Positions 17,240-26,964 of a stretch of DNA of 64,000 nucleotides are shown here, piece after piece (positions within the stretch are counted from its first letter, which is position 1; each line of letters opens with the position of its first letter). The position numbers and the translations under genes were made by a program. The stretch comes from Heliorestis acidaminivorans (GTDB taxonomy: Bacteria; Bacillota; Desulfitobacteriia; Heliobacteriales; Heliobacteriaceae). The stretch covers positions 62,001 through 126,000 of the forward strand of contig NZ_WBXO01000005.1 in assembly GCF_008933955.1 (NCBI RefSeq), read 5' to 3'. Under the pieces are notes generated by a model. That model did not search any database. It was not told the origin of the DNA and worked only from the letters and a program-made list of their open reading frames with translations.

Positions 17240-18973
17240 TTGTCTTTCTCGTCTAGCTTAAATTGGTTTTTGGGATTGCTCCAGATATTCTTTATCATCA
17301 TCATCGGCACCTACTTCTGGCACTTGCTTCGCAACCAGCAAAGTAACAAATCAGCGGTGGAGAGAGAATCAAGAAAAGAACTGGACAGATTACAACTCCT
17401 ACGAAGCATTAGTTTATCTGAACCACTTTCTGAGAAAACAAGACCTAGTAACTTTTCCGAAATTGTAGGGCAGAATGAAGGCATCAAAGCGCTGAAAGCG
17501 GCGCTCTGTGGTCCTAATCCTCAACACGTATTAGTCTATGGACCACCCGGTGTGGGTAAAACAGCGGCGGCAAGGTTAGTATTACAAGAAGCAATAACTA
17601 ATCCTTTGTCACCTTTTCGGGATGATGCTAAATTTATTGAAATTGATGGTGCCACTGCTCGTTTTGATGAACGAGGTATCGCTGATCCGCTCATTGGTTC
17701 TGTCCATGATCCTATTTACCAAGGTGCCGGTGCAATGGGTATGGCTGGAATCCCACAACCTAAGCAAGGTGCTGTTACGAAAGCCCATGGAGGAATTTTG
17801 TTTATTGATGAGATTGGTGAGCTTCATCCCATTCAAATTAACAAAATGCTAAAAGTCCTTGAGGATCGCAAGGTCATCCTGGAAAGTGCTTACTATTCCA
17901 GCGAAGACAACAACATACCTGGCCATATTCATGATATTTTTCAGAATGGTTTGCCAGCAGATTTTCGATTGGTCGGTGCTACAACGCGATTACCTCAAGA
18001 AATACCTCCTGCCATTCGCAGTCGTTGTTTGGAAATCTACTTCCGCTCTCTAAACGGAGAAGAAATAGCCATAATTGCTAATGGTGCGGCAGAAAAGATG
18101 TCTATGAAACTTCCAGAAGAAGCTGTAAAAGTTATACAAGAATACGCTACTAACGGTCGTGAAGCAGTTAATATAGTACAAATAGCAGCAGGAATTTCGT
18201 TAAGCAGTGGAAAAAATGAATTAGCTATAGAAGATATTGAATGGGTTGTCCATTCAGGTCAATATAACAGAAGACCAGATCGTAAAGTACCTACAGAACC
18301 ACAGATTGGTCTCGTCAACGGTCTTGCTGTTACAGGCCCTTCCACTGGTGTGCTGATGGAAATAGAAGCAACTGTTATTTCTGCAAAAAAAGGTAAAGGT
18401 CTAATCACTGTTACAGGTATTGTTGATGAAGAGGAATTGGGAGGAATGGGTGGTAGAAAAATAAAACGAAGAAGTTTAGTAAAAACTTCTGTTGATAACG
18501 TTGTAACAGCCTTGCGCTGTAAAACAGATATTGAACCAAGAGACTGGGATATTCACATTAACTTTCCAGGAGGGACGCCTATAGATGGACCTTCTGCAGG
18601 TATTGCCATGGCCACAGCAATATACTCAGCTATTAAAGCAGTACCAGTTCATCATAAAGTAGCTATGACAGGGGAAATCTCAGTACGGGGACATGTAAAG
18701 CCTATTGGTGGTGTCTTAGCCAAAATTGAAGCGGCTCGAATTGCAGGAGCTGAACGAGTCCTCATACCAAAAGAAAACTGGTTAGAAAGTTTCAAGATGA
18801 TTGAAACTCCCAAAGTAATTCCCCTTAGTACGCTCGAACAAGTTTTTACGGAAGCTTTGCTAGATACAGCAGAAGATAGTAAAGAAGAAATTATGGAAAG
18901 CTATGAACTGATACCTGCCACAGCATTTGGGGCTGTTGCTGGTGATTCCATAGAAGAAAGATCAACCCTATGA
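17240..18973 (+). CDS. lonB: ATP-dependent protease LonB
   Basis: The 577-residue protein starts with a hydrophobic segment (LLQIFFIIIIGTYFWHLL) that should anchor it in the membrane, then an AAA+ module (Walker A GPPGVGKT, Walker B GILFIDEIGEL) and a C-terminal Lon protease domain with catalytic Ser452 in DGPSAG. The large N-domain of LonA is missing. In Bacillus LonB is a sporulation-associated protease located beside lonA, as here. The TTG start follows GGAGTG. The gap to lon is only about 80 bases without a clear terminator, so partial co-transcription is possible. Confidence 0.93.
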   Translation: MSFSSSLNWFLGLLQIFFIIIIGTYFWHLLRNQQSNKSAVERESRKELDRLQLLRSISLSEPLSEKTRPSNFSEIVGQNEGIKALKAALCGPNPQHVLVYGPPGVGKTAAARLVLQEAITNPLSPFRDDAKFIEIDGATARFDERGIADPLIGSVHDPIYQGAGAMGMAGIPQPKQGAVTKAHGGILFIDEIGELHPIQINKMLKVLEDRKVILESAYYSSEDNNIPGHIHDIFQNGLPADFRLVGATTRLPQEIPPAIRSRCLEIYFRSLNGEEIAIIANGAAEKMSMKLPEEAVKVIQEYATNGREAVNIVQIAAGISLSSGKNELAIEDIEWVVHSGQYNRRPDRKVPTEPQIGLVNGLAVTGPSTGVLMEIEATVISAKKGKGLITVTGIVDEEELGGMGGRKIKRRSLVKTSVDNVVTALRCKTDIEPRDWDIHINFPGGTPIDGPSAGIAMATAIYSAIKAVPVHHKVAMTGEISVRGHVKPIGGVLAKIEAARIAGAERVLIPKENWLESFKMIETPKVIPLSTLEQVFTEALLDTAEDSKEEIMESYELIPATAFGAVAGDSIEERSTL

Positions 18974-19054
18974 CAAAAGGGTGGGATTTCCCTCATGAAT
19001 ATAGTAAAATGAGGATATTCCTCAGCCCGCAACAGGTTACAGGAGGTGCCCCTT

Positions 19055-21484
19055 ATGACAGAAGAAAAAAAAGAGCGGCAAATTGAACAAGAACTGCCCC
19101 TCTTACCTCTAAGAGGGATTATCGTTTTCCCATATATGGTCATCCATCTTGATGTAGGACGGGAACGTTCCGTAAGTGCTGTCGAAGAAGCGATGGCCCA
19201 AGATCGCCTTATCTTTCTAGCCACACAAAAAGAAGCACAAACAGACCAACCAACAGAAGATGATATCTACAATATCGGGACTGTAGCAGAAGTAAAGCAA
19301 TTGCTTAAATTACCTGGTGGAACAATTAGAGTCCTCGTAGAAGGTTTGGCTCGAGCAACTATTCAAGAATATAGAACGCTAGAGCCTTATATGAGAGTAC
19401 AAGTGCGAGAGCATGTGGAAATAGAAGAAAAAACCTCCACTATAGAAGCTCTAATGCGTTCTCTAGTCAATCAATTTGAGCAATACGTCAAAGTTTCGAA
19501 AAAAATCCCCCCTGAAACTTTCGTTTCTGTTGTGGCTGTAGAAGATCCTGGTCGATTTGCTGATATCATAGCTTCTCATCTTAACTTAAAGACACAGGAC
19601 AAACAAGAAATCCTAGAAGCACTAGATGTATCGAAGCGCCTAGAACTACTATCAGAAATCTTAGCCAAAGAGATGGAGATTTTAGAATTAGAGCGTAAGA
19701 TTAATGTTCGTGTCCGTAAACAGATGGAAAAGACGCAGAAAGAATATTATCTACGCGAACAGATCAAGGCAATTCAAAAAGAATTGGGCGACAAAGACGA
19801 TAAACAAGCAGAATCAGAAGAGTTGCGGGATAAGATTCAAAAAGCTAAATTGCCCAAAGAAGTCAAAGAAAAAGCCTTGAGAGAACTGGAAAGACTAGAA
19901 AAAATGCCACCAATGGTTGCAGAAGCCACCGTTGTGCGTAATTACTTAGACTGGTTAATAGCACTTCCTTGGTCTAAGCAAACTAAAGATCGCATTGATG
20001 TAGAAAAAGCAGAAGAGATACTAAATGAAGATCATTTTGGACTTGAAAAGGTAAAAGAAAGAATTATCGAATATCTAGCTATTCGTAAATTAGTCCAGAA
20101 ACCCAAAGGTCCAATTATCTGTTTTGTAGGTCCTCCTGGTGTTGGCAAAACGTCACTAGCTCGTTCAATTTCTAGAGCCTTAGAACGTAAGTTTGTCCGC
20201 TTATCACTCGGTGGTGTTCGTGATGAAGCAGAGATTCGTGGTCATCGGCGTACCTACGTAGGTGCCATGCCTGGCCGTATTATACAAGGAATGCGTACTG
20301 CTGGAACTAGAAACCCTGTTTTTCTACTTGATGAAATCGATAAGATGACTATGGATTTTCGTGGCGACCCAGCTTCAGCATTACTAGAAGTATTAGACCC
20401 AGAACAAAACAGCACATTCTCAGACCACTTCATTGAAGTTTCTTTTGACTTATCTAAAGTCATGTTTATTACCACAGCTAACAGTACCCATACCATACCT
20501 AAGCCACTGCTCGATCGCATGGAATTGATTCATATCTCGGGATATACAGAAGAAGAAAAAGTACGGATTGCTCAAGATTATCTCATACCTAAGCAAGTAG
20601 AAGATCATGGCTTAACTAATGAGCAATTACAAATATCAGAAAATACTTTGCGACGAATTATTCGAGAATACACTCGTGAAGCTGGCGTACGTAACCTAGA
20701 AAGAGAAGTAGCCTCTCTGTGTCGTAAAAGTGCCAGAGCTATTGTCAAAGACCCCCAGAAAAAAGTATCTATATCTTCTGGCACTTTACCTACTTTTCTC
20801 GGCATACCTCGTTACCGTTATGGTTTGGCTGAGCAGGAATCGCAGATTAGTGTAGCCACTGGTTTAGCTTGGACTGAAACAGGTGGTGACACCCTAGCTA
20901 TTGAAGTAGCTCTATTGCCTGGGAAAGGCACTTTATCTTTAACGGGTAAGTTGGGCGACGTAATGAAAGAGTCCGCTCAAGCAGGGATTACCTATGTACG
21001 TTCACGAGCAAAAGAACTAGGCATAGACGAGAAGTTTCATCAGGACAATGATATTCATATTCACGTACCGGAAGGAGCAATCCCGAAAGATGGCCCTTCA
21101 GCTGGTATTACTATGGCTACTGCCCTAACGTCAGCATTGACTAAACGTCCTATTAACAATGAAGTGGCTATGACAGGTGAGATCACACTGCGAGGGCGTG
21201 TACTTCCTGTTGGTGGTATAAAAGAAAAAGTACTTGCCGCCAATCGAGCTGGTTGTACCAAAGTAATTCTTCCTGCACAAAATAGAAAAGATCTAGAAGA
21301 TGTGCCACCTAACGTAAAAAAGAAATTAAAATTTATGCTAGTTGAGCACATGGACGAAGTTATAGCCGAAGCTTTGCTAGATCAACTGCCTGCTGATAAA
21401 GCAGAACCACCTGTGACATTAAAAAATGATAATGGTAACGGCACAGCTTATCACAACGAAATACCCACAGGACTACAAAGCTAA
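19055..21484 (+). CDS. lon: ATP-dependent protease La (LonA)
   Basis: A soluble hexameric protease that degrades damaged and regulatory proteins. The layout is an N-terminal substrate domain (to about residue 210; LPLLPLRGIIVFPYM), a coiled-coil linker, AAA+ module (FVGPPGVGKTSLARSI; DEIDKM) and Lon protease domain with Ser682 in KDGPSAG and Lys725 in GGIKEK, 43 residues apart as in E. coli Lon. ATG 19055 sits seven bases behind a full AGGAGGT; the GTG within that site is not the start. The short upstream gap contains inverted repeats around TGAGGATATTCCTCA that could be regulatory. Confidence 0.97.
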   Translation: MTEEKKERQIEQELPLLPLRGIIVFPYMVIHLDVGRERSVSAVEEAMAQDRLIFLATQKEAQTDQPTEDDIYNIGTVAEVKQLLKLPGGTIRVLVEGLARATIQEYRTLEPYMRVQVREHVEIEEKTSTIEALMRSLVNQFEQYVKVSKKIPPETFVSVVAVEDPGRFADIIASHLNLKTQDKQEILEALDVSKRLELLSEILAKEMEILELERKINVRVRKQMEKTQKEYYLREQIKAIQKELGDKDDKQAESEELRDKIQKAKLPKEVKEKALRELERLEKMPPMVAEATVVRNYLDWLIALPWSKQTKDRIDVEKAEEILNEDHFGLEKVKERIIEYLAIRKLVQKPKGPIICFVGPPGVGKTSLARSISRALERKFVRLSLGGVRDEAEIRGHRRTYVGAMPGRIIQGMRTAGTRNPVFLLDEIDKMTMDFRGDPASALLEVLDPEQNSTFSDHFIEVSFDLSKVMFITTANSTHTIPKPLLDRMELIHISGYTEEEKVRIAQDYLIPKQVEDHGLTNEQLQISENTLRRIIREYTREAGVRNLEREVASLCRKSARAIVKDPQKKVSISSGTLPTFLGIPRYRYGLAEQESQISVATGLAWTETGGDTLAIEVALLPGKGTLSLTGKLGDVMKESAQAGITYVRSRAKELGIDEKFHQDNDIHIHVPEGAIPKDGPSAGITMATALTSALTKRPINNEVAMTGEITLRGRVLPVGGIKEKVLAANRAGCTKVILPAQNRKDLEDVPPNVKKKLKFMLVEHMDEVIAEALLDQLPADKAEPPVTLKNDNGNGTAYHNEIPTGLQS

Positions 21485-21529
21485 GAGTAGGCTTTTTTTA
21501 TCAACTTTTACTTTTTGTCCAACAACAAT

Positions 21530-21568
21530 AGGGGTGACTTTCGTTTCCTGTCACCCCTGCTTTTTTTT
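21530..21568 (+). terminator. Rho-independent terminator after lon
   Basis: AGGGGTGAC pairs with GTCACCCCT around TTTCGTTTCCT, followed by GC and eight T. Confidence 0.9.
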
Positions 21569-21591
21569 AACAATAGAATCTGGAGGAATCA

Positions 21592-22230
21592 ATGGAAGAA
21601 CGTAACGAAGAAGCTTATCGTATTTTGGAATCAGAATATGTAATTAGTGCGGTAGCTCCCGCCCAGTATCCTGAACTAGAATGGCCAGAAGTAGCACTAG
21701 TTGGACGTTCTAACGTGGGCAAATCATCATTAATCAATAAGATATGTAACCGAAAGAATCTAGCACGGACCTCATCTAGACCGGGAAAAACGCAGACCCT
21801 TAACTTTTATCGTATTAACAATGAAGTACATCTTGTGGACTTGCCTGGTTATGGCTATGCTAATGTACCAAAGTCATTAAAGTCGACTTGGGGCAAAATG
21901 ATGGAGCAATATCTCAAGAGCCGTGCTCAATTACGTGGTGTCCTACAGCTTATCGATATTAGGCATAGCCCAACTAAAGATGACGTAGCTATGAACGAAT
22001 GGCTAGCCCATTTCCAAATTGCCACAGCCGTTATTATTACCAAAGCTGATAAAATATCGAAGGGCCGGTATGCTCAACATGTCAAAGAAATTCGTCAAAC
22101 ATTGAACATAGCGCCCCATATTCCAACGATTATTTTCTCAGCCCAGACTGGTGAAGGCAAAGAAGATGTTATTGAACTACTCGATCATTTATGGCACTAT
22201 GACGAAAAAACAGAGTCTTATGAAGAATAG
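21592..22230 (+). CDS. ysxC: GTPase YsxC/EngB, ribosome biogenesis
   Basis: An essential small GTPase that acts in 50S subunit assembly. The 212 residues contain G1 GRSNVGKSS, the switch region SRPGKTQTLNFY, G3 DLPGYGYA, G4 TKAD and G5 SAQTGEG. An ATCTGGAGG-type binding site precedes the ATG. The position directly after lon is widely conserved in Firmicutes. It is set off by terminators on both sides. Confidence 0.96.
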   Translation: MEERNEEAYRILESEYVISAVAPAQYPELEWPEVALVGRSNVGKSSLINKICNRKNLARTSSRPGKTQTLNFYRINNEVHLVDLPGYGYANVPKSLKSTWGKMMEQYLKSRAQLRGVLQLIDIRHSPTKDDVAMNEWLAHFQIATAVIITKADKISKGRYAQHVKEIRQTLNIAPHIPTIIFSAQTGEGKEDVIELLDHLWHYDEKTESYEE

Positions 22231-22232
22231 GG

Positions 22233-22264
22233 ACAGCTCTTTTATATAAGGGCTGTTTTTTTTT
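22233..22264 (+). terminator. Rho-independent terminator after ysxC
   Basis: ACAGCTC pairs with GGGCTGT (one G-U) and is followed by nine T. Confidence 0.85.
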
Positions 22265-22363
22265 GCTTGTTAGGATGCACAAAAAAGTTAAGTAAGGCAT
22301 AGCTTATTCCGAAGATGAAAAATGATAATGAAATTCATATTCGAGAAAAGGGTGTGTCATCTC

Positions 22364-24220
22364 ATGTGTGGTATTGCAGGTTGGTTTGACAGTGAACGAG
22401 ATCTTACGAACGAAGGGGCGGCGAGAGAACTACAGAAAATGGTTCGTACACTAACTCATCGTGGTCCCGATGCTTCAGCACAATGGCTATCAACACGAAC
22501 AGCCCTGGGGCATAGACGGCTCATTGTGGTTGATCCTGCAGGCGGAGCACAACCGATGGTTAGAAAACAAGGTGACAATGAATTTGTCATTATATATAAC
22601 GGTGAACTGTACAATACACCGGAATTACGGCTAGAACTTATTGATGCTGGTTATACCTTCCAATCACATTCCGATACAGAAGTACTGTTAAATGCTTTTA
22701 TTCACTGGGGTTCTCGTTCTGTAGAAAAGCTAAATGGGATTTTTGCTTTTGCTGTTTGGGATGTAAAAAAACAGAGCCTCTTTCTAGCACGAGATCGCTT
22801 TGGTGTTAAACCTTTATTCTATACCAAACAGGGCAGTGCATTTTTATTTGCTTCGGAACTGAAAGCACTTCTAGCCCATGATTTAGTAGAACCAGCTGTA
22901 GATGTAGAAGGTTTGGCAGAAGTTTTTGCCATAGGGCCAGCTCGAACTCCAGGTCATGGTGTCTTTCGAGGTATAAAAGAACTGAAGCCAGGATATATGT
23001 TAGAGCTGAATGAGCAAAGCGAGAGAATTCGTCCCTACTGGCAATTGATTAGTCAGCCTCATGAAGATGATCTGGATAGGACAACTGATAAGGTTGCTCA
23101 TTTGCTTGAAGATGCCGTAACGAGACAGCTAGTAGCTGACGTGCCTGTCTGTACCTTTCTATCAGGAGGTCTTGACTCAAGTGCTTTAACAGCTTTTGCC
23201 GCTAGAAAATATCAACAAGAAGGGGAAGTGCTCCATACTTTTTCTATTGACTACAGTGAAAATGACCGCTACTTTAAGCCAGGCGACTTCCAGCCTGATT
23301 CTGATCGACCCTGGATTGAGCGAGTATCACAACACTTTGGAACAGAACATCACTATGTAACCTTAGAGATTAATGAGCTTACAGAGTCTCTTTACGATGC
23401 TATGAGAGGTAGAGATTTGCCGGGTATGGCTGATGTAGATAGCTCCTTACTTCTGTTTTGTAAAGAAATAAAAAAAGAAGCAACTGTAGGTCTATCAGGA
23501 GAATGTGCTGACGAAGTTTTTGGTGGTTATCCTTGGTTTCACCGTAAAGATATATTAGAAAGTCATCAATTTCCTTGGTCCCCTCTTCAAAGTGAACGAT
23601 TCTCTTTTCTTTCAGCCTCTTTGCGTAATGACATAAAGCCTGAAAACTACTTATCTCGTCGCTATTGGGAATCGATTGAAGAAGTACCGAAACTAATTGG
23701 TGAAGATCCTATGGAAGCAAGAAGAAGAGAGATTTCCTATCTGAATATTCAATGGTTTATGGCCAATTTATTAGATCGCAAAGACAGAATGAGTATGGCT
23801 ACTGGATTAGAAGTGCGAGTACCTTTTTGTGATCATCGTCTTGTAGAGTATGCATGGAATATTCCATGGCATATGAAGGCCCATAATGGTCGTGAGAAAG
23901 GCCTTTTGCGCAGAGCATTGACTAACTTATTGCCGGAAGATGTGATTGAAAGAAAGAAAAGCCCCTATCCCAAAACGCACCACCCAGCCTATCGTCAGGC
24001 TGTTATGACGCAATTACGAGAAGTGCTTCATGATAATTCTTCTCCCTTGCTGAATCTAGTCGACCGCTCCTATCTCTTATCGTTGTTACATTCTGAAGCG
24101 AGTCAAAAAGATGCACCAGAACGGCCTTGGTTTGGCCAATTGATGACATTGCCGCAGTTCTTTGCTTATCTATTACAAGTAAATATGTGGCTTCGTGAAT
24201 ATGGTGTAAAGATCTGCTAA
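22364..24220 (+). CDS. asnB: Asparagine synthase, glutamine-hydrolysing
   Basis: It makes asparagine from aspartate, glutamine and ATP. The start is set by the class II amidotransferase N-terminus MCGIAGWF, where Cys2 is the glutaminase nucleophile; the open frame upstream from 22322 is not part of the enzyme. The synthase half begins near residue 245 with the PP-loop SGGLDSSAL and contains GLSGECADEVFGGYPWF. At 618 residues it is normal for the family. Related synthases modify peptides or cell-wall precursors (amidation of diaminopimelate), which cannot be excluded. No biosynthetic cluster surrounds it. Confidence 0.92.
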   Translation: MCGIAGWFDSERDLTNEGAARELQKMVRTLTHRGPDASAQWLSTRTALGHRRLIVVDPAGGAQPMVRKQGDNEFVIIYNGELYNTPELRLELIDAGYTFQSHSDTEVLLNAFIHWGSRSVEKLNGIFAFAVWDVKKQSLFLARDRFGVKPLFYTKQGSAFLFASELKALLAHDLVEPAVDVEGLAEVFAIGPARTPGHGVFRGIKELKPGYMLELNEQSERIRPYWQLISQPHEDDLDRTTDKVAHLLEDAVTRQLVADVPVCTFLSGGLDSSALTAFAARKYQQEGEVLHTFSIDYSENDRYFKPGDFQPDSDRPWIERVSQHFGTEHHYVTLEINELTESLYDAMRGRDLPGMADVDSSLLLFCKEIKKEATVGLSGECADEVFGGYPWFHRKDILESHQFPWSPLQSERFSFLSASLRNDIKPENYLSRRYWESIEEVPKLIGEDPMEARRREISYLNIQWFMANLLDRKDRMSMATGLEVRVPFCDHRLVEYAWNIPWHMKAHNGREKGLLRRALTNLLPEDVIERKKSPYPKTHHPAYRQAVMTQLREVLHDNSSPLLNLVDRSYLLSLLHSEASQKDAPERPWFGQLMTLPQFFAYLLQVNMWLREYGVKIC

Positions 24221-24276
24221 GGAGCTGTCATATCTATATAAGGTAAAACTCTATAGATAATGGAAGGAGTGAGCCG

Positions 24277-25398
24277 GTGAAGATAGGTCATGTACGCAAG
24301 ATCTATCCTGGTGCCAACAGTTCTGGTGGTTTTTTTTCTTTCTATGATCAAGTGATTGAACCAGATTGTACACGTATCCTTGTGATCAAAGGTGGTCCTG
24401 GTGTCGGGAAATCTTCTTTGATGAAGTCTATTGGTTCTGTAATGTTAGAAAAAGGCTTGGACATTGAGCATCACTGCTGTTCTTCGGATAACGAATCTAT
24501 TGATGGTGTAGTCATCCCTGCTATAGGAGTTGCTTTACTAGACGGCACAGCACCCCATGTAGTTGACCCTAAAAACCCCGGTGTGGTAGACGAAATCATT
24601 CATCTTGGCGATCACTGGAATGAAACGAAACTGGTCAGCTCTAAAGCAGAGGTAATTCGTTGCAACCGTCAAGTTGGTCGCTTTTTTGCTATTGCTTATA
24701 GCCGGTTACGGGAAGCAAAAGTGGCCCATGATGAATGGGAGTCTTATATTACCGAAAGTATGAATTGGCCTGCTGTAAATAAAGTAGCACAAGAAATTGA
24801 AGAGCTTCTCTTTGATGGAGTTATAGCAAATTATCAACAAGAGCCCAAAGTGCGTCATCTTTTTGCTAATGCTATTACACCTGGAGGTCTTGTTAACTAT
24901 GTGCCAACCTTACTGGATGGCTATAATCATAGTTACGTAATTAACGGAAATCCAGGCACAGGGAAGTCAACTATTTTGGCTAGAATATTAGAAAAAACTA
25001 AAGCTCTTGGATTAGATTGTGAAGTCTTTCATTGTCCCTTTGATCCCAAGAAAATAGATCTTATATTAATTAAAAAACTAAAAAGTGCCCTAATTGCAGA
25101 CTCAGAATTATTGCAATTAGATCTGAGTAAGAGCACACCTTATCAGTGTACTTTTAACCTCAACGACTTGATTAAGCGTAAAAATTTAGAGCTCTGGGCA
25201 CCTGATGTCGCATCGGCTAAGGAAAGGTTTTGGAATGTGCTTAATGAAGCTATAAAAGCAATAGGTAAGGCTAAATCATGTCATGATGAATTAGAAAATT
25301 ACTATATTCCTCATATGGACTTCAATGCTATCAATGCTCGTAGAGATAGAATCAGAGAAAGAATTCTAGAATATGCAAAGGAGCAAAAAGTTTTATAA
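24277..25398 (+). CDS. ATPase with two P-loop domains, PRK06851-like, function unknown
   Basis: The 373-residue protein contains two Walker A motifs in tandem halves: GGPGVGKSS (Lys45) and GNPGTGKST (Lys230). Both halves contain a Cys/His-bearing segment after the P-loop (HHCCSSDN; VFHCPFDPK), so it looks like an internal duplication of a kinase-like NTPase. I recognise it as the conserved Firmicute family catalogued as PRK06851, for which I know no demonstrated function. The GTG start follows AAGGAGTGAG. It is a single gene ending in a strong terminator. Confidence 0.75.
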   Translation: MKIGHVRKIYPGANSSGGFFSFYDQVIEPDCTRILVIKGGPGVGKSSLMKSIGSVMLEKGLDIEHHCCSSDNESIDGVVIPAIGVALLDGTAPHVVDPKNPGVVDEIIHLGDHWNETKLVSSKAEVIRCNRQVGRFFAIAYSRLREAKVAHDEWESYITESMNWPAVNKVAQEIEELLFDGVIANYQQEPKVRHLFANAITPGGLVNYVPTLLDGYNHSYVINGNPGTGKSTILARILEKTKALGLDCEVFHCPFDPKKIDLILIKKLKSALIADSELLQLDLSKSTPYQCTFNLNDLIKRKNLELWAPDVASAKERFWNVLNEAIKAIGKAKSCHDELENYYIPHMDFNAINARRDRIRERILEYAKEQKVL

Positions 25399-25418
25399 GC
25401 ACAAGATAGCTTGCACCT

Positions 25419-25447
25419 CCTGGACCAAAAAGTGTCCAGGTTTTTTT
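25419..25447 (+). terminator. Rho-independent terminator after the two-P-loop ATPase gene
   Basis: CCTGGAC (25419-25425) and GTCCAGG (25434-25440), then seven T. Confidence 0.88.
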
Positions 25448-25544
25448 ATTAATTATTTTTTTGTATTGAATGATGTAGCTAATCTTTGGGAAAAATACTT
25501 ACTAAATTATAGACAAATATAATAGATTCACAGGAGGAAACAGA

Positions 25545-26228
25545 ATGAATTTGCTACAAGATAGGGTTACACGAGAAAAGGCACTGCAGAAATTAGATGA
25601 AGAACATCAACGCTATAGACAAGTCTTAGAAGCGACATATGCTTTATCTGAAGAAATGATGCAAGCTACTTTAGAACCTTTACACAAAGAGTTGATAGCT
25701 ATTCGAGAACAAATAGAAAGCATCAAAACTACTGCTCTATCCCAAGAAAAAATAGAGGTAACAGAGCGAGCTTTGGAGAATGAGAAGAAGGAACAAGAAG
25801 AAAAGAGAAGTTCTGCAAGAGTAAGAGGTAATCGTAAAAAAGAGGAGAGAAGCCCTAAGAGCAGAATTCGTTGGGGCAATACGGACGAAGAAATTCGTAA
25901 AACTGTCTTTGAACAACTTCACTCTTTAGAGCAAAAAGGTAAGGATATTACTATTACAACGATAAAATCAGAAGTACCTAGCATGATGCGTTATGTTTAC
26001 GGTGATAAAGCGCTTTTTAAGGGTATTGGTGATTTAATGGATGAGTACAAAGACGCTAAAAACAATGAAGAAAAAGAAGTAGAAAAAAACAGTACTTTCA
26101 TTTCGCGAGTTATAGAATTGCCTAATATCGATAACAATGACTTTGATGGACCTGGAACAGATCCAGATGCGGGTGCTATGCCTATTGTTACGGTAGAACA
26201 GGAAGCGGCTTTCTTTCGAAGTGAGTAA
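25545..26228 (+). CDS. Uncharacterised coiled-coil protein
   Basis: The 227-residue protein has no signal peptide or membrane segment. Residues of about 1-100 are strongly charged and predicted coiled coil; about 90-115 are very basic (KKEQEEKRSSARVRGNRKKEERSP, cited in part); a compact region (about 118-175) could be a small helical domain; the acidic tail ends in EAAFFRSE. The AGGAGG site is well placed, and codon use is like that of neighbours, so it is a real gene. The basic patch could bind nucleic acid. I do not recognise the family. Confidence 0.7.
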   Translation: MNLLQDRVTREKALQKLDEEHQRYRQVLEATYALSEEMMQATLEPLHKELIAIREQIESIKTTALSQEKIEVTERALENEKKEQEEKRSSARVRGNRKKEERSPKSRIRWGNTDEEIRKTVFEQLHSLEQKGKDITITTIKSEVPSMMRYVYGDKALFKGIGDLMDEYKDAKNNEEKEVEKNSTFISRVIELPNIDNNDFDGPGTDPDAGAMPIVTVEQEAAFFRSE

Positions 26229-26280
26229 AAATAGTTTATCGACGGGAGAAACTATTAAGCTTCTTAGAGAGCTTTGAGCT

Positions 26281-26322
26281 TGCGACTGGAGAAGGTATCT
26301 GCTCGTACCTTCTCCAGTCGCA
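26281..26322. repeat. 17-bp perfect inverted repeat without a T-run
   Basis: TGCGACTGGAGAAGGTA (26281-26297) is exactly complementary to TACCTTCTCCAGTCGCA (26306-26322), loop TCTGCTCG. No T-run follows on either strand, so it is not a classical intrinsic terminator; it may stabilise an mRNA end or be a transcribed hairpin. Confidence 0.8.
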
Positions 26323-26414
26323 GAAATGGTAAAGGCGGTTTATGTTGTCAGTAAGAATAGCTAAAGTTATAAGCCTTACTTTACGATACTAACTGATGAG
26401 GAGTGATAAAAAAG

Positions 26415-26840
26415 ATGTCTGCTATGAAACCGATTGATGTTTTTTCATCTTTACCGCCTCTAGCTATTAGTCCCACAGGTCAGGGAAAAAATAATACAGA
26501 AGGACCTGCCTTTCAACAGTTGCTTGATAATAAGCTAAGTTCCCAAGAGGATCAACTGATCCAGGCATTACATAATGAGAACAACAAAAAAAATCAAAAC
26601 AGAGGTTCAGAAGAAGACAAGAAACTTCGTGAGCTATGTCAGGAATTTGAATCCATATTTATTTATCAGATGCTAAAAAGCATGCGCAATACTATTGATC
26701 GCTCTGACCTCATTCCAGAAAGTCCTGGTCGACAGATCTGGGAGTCTATGCTAGATGAGGAATATGCCAAGGAAATGGCCAAAAAAGAAGATCTTGGTTT
26801 GGCCAGACTCCTTTACCAAGATTTGAGTGGCCAAAAATAA
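26415..26840 (+). CDS. FlgJ N-terminal-domain (rod-binding) protein
   Basis: This 141-residue protein has a disordered N-terminus and a C-terminal rod-binding domain (about residues 70-141): LCQEFESIFIYQMLKSMR and the pattern GLARLLYQDL. In proteobacterial FlgJ this domain caps the growing flagellar rod and is fused to a muramidase; here, as in many Firmicutes, it stands alone. ATG 26415 is 11 bases from AGGAG; a GTG within the site at 26403 is less likely. No other flagellar genes are adjacent. It implies that the organism is, or descends from, a flagellated line. Confidence 0.82.
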   Translation: MSAMKPIDVFSSLPPLAISPTGQGKNNTEGPAFQQLLDNKLSSQEDQLIQALHNENNKKNQNRGSEEDKKLRELCQEFESIFIYQMLKSMRNTIDRSDLIPESPGRQIWESMLDEEYAKEMAKKEDLGLARLLYQDLSGQK

Positions 26841-26854
26841 TAAAAGCCAACGCC

Positions 26855-26887
26855 AAGCTTGCGAAAAACTACTCGCAGGCTTTTTCC
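26855..26887 (+). terminator. Terminator after the FlgJ-like gene
   Basis: AAGCTTGCGA pairs with TCGCAGGCTT (single mismatch) around AAAACTAC, followed by TTTCCTTTTT. Confidence 0.65.
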
Positions 26888-26964
26888 TTTTTAATACAGG
26901 CGCAGGAACAATTATACCCCTTCTCGAAATAGTCTAATAAGAGGTTGCAGAGGGGGTATGGTTT

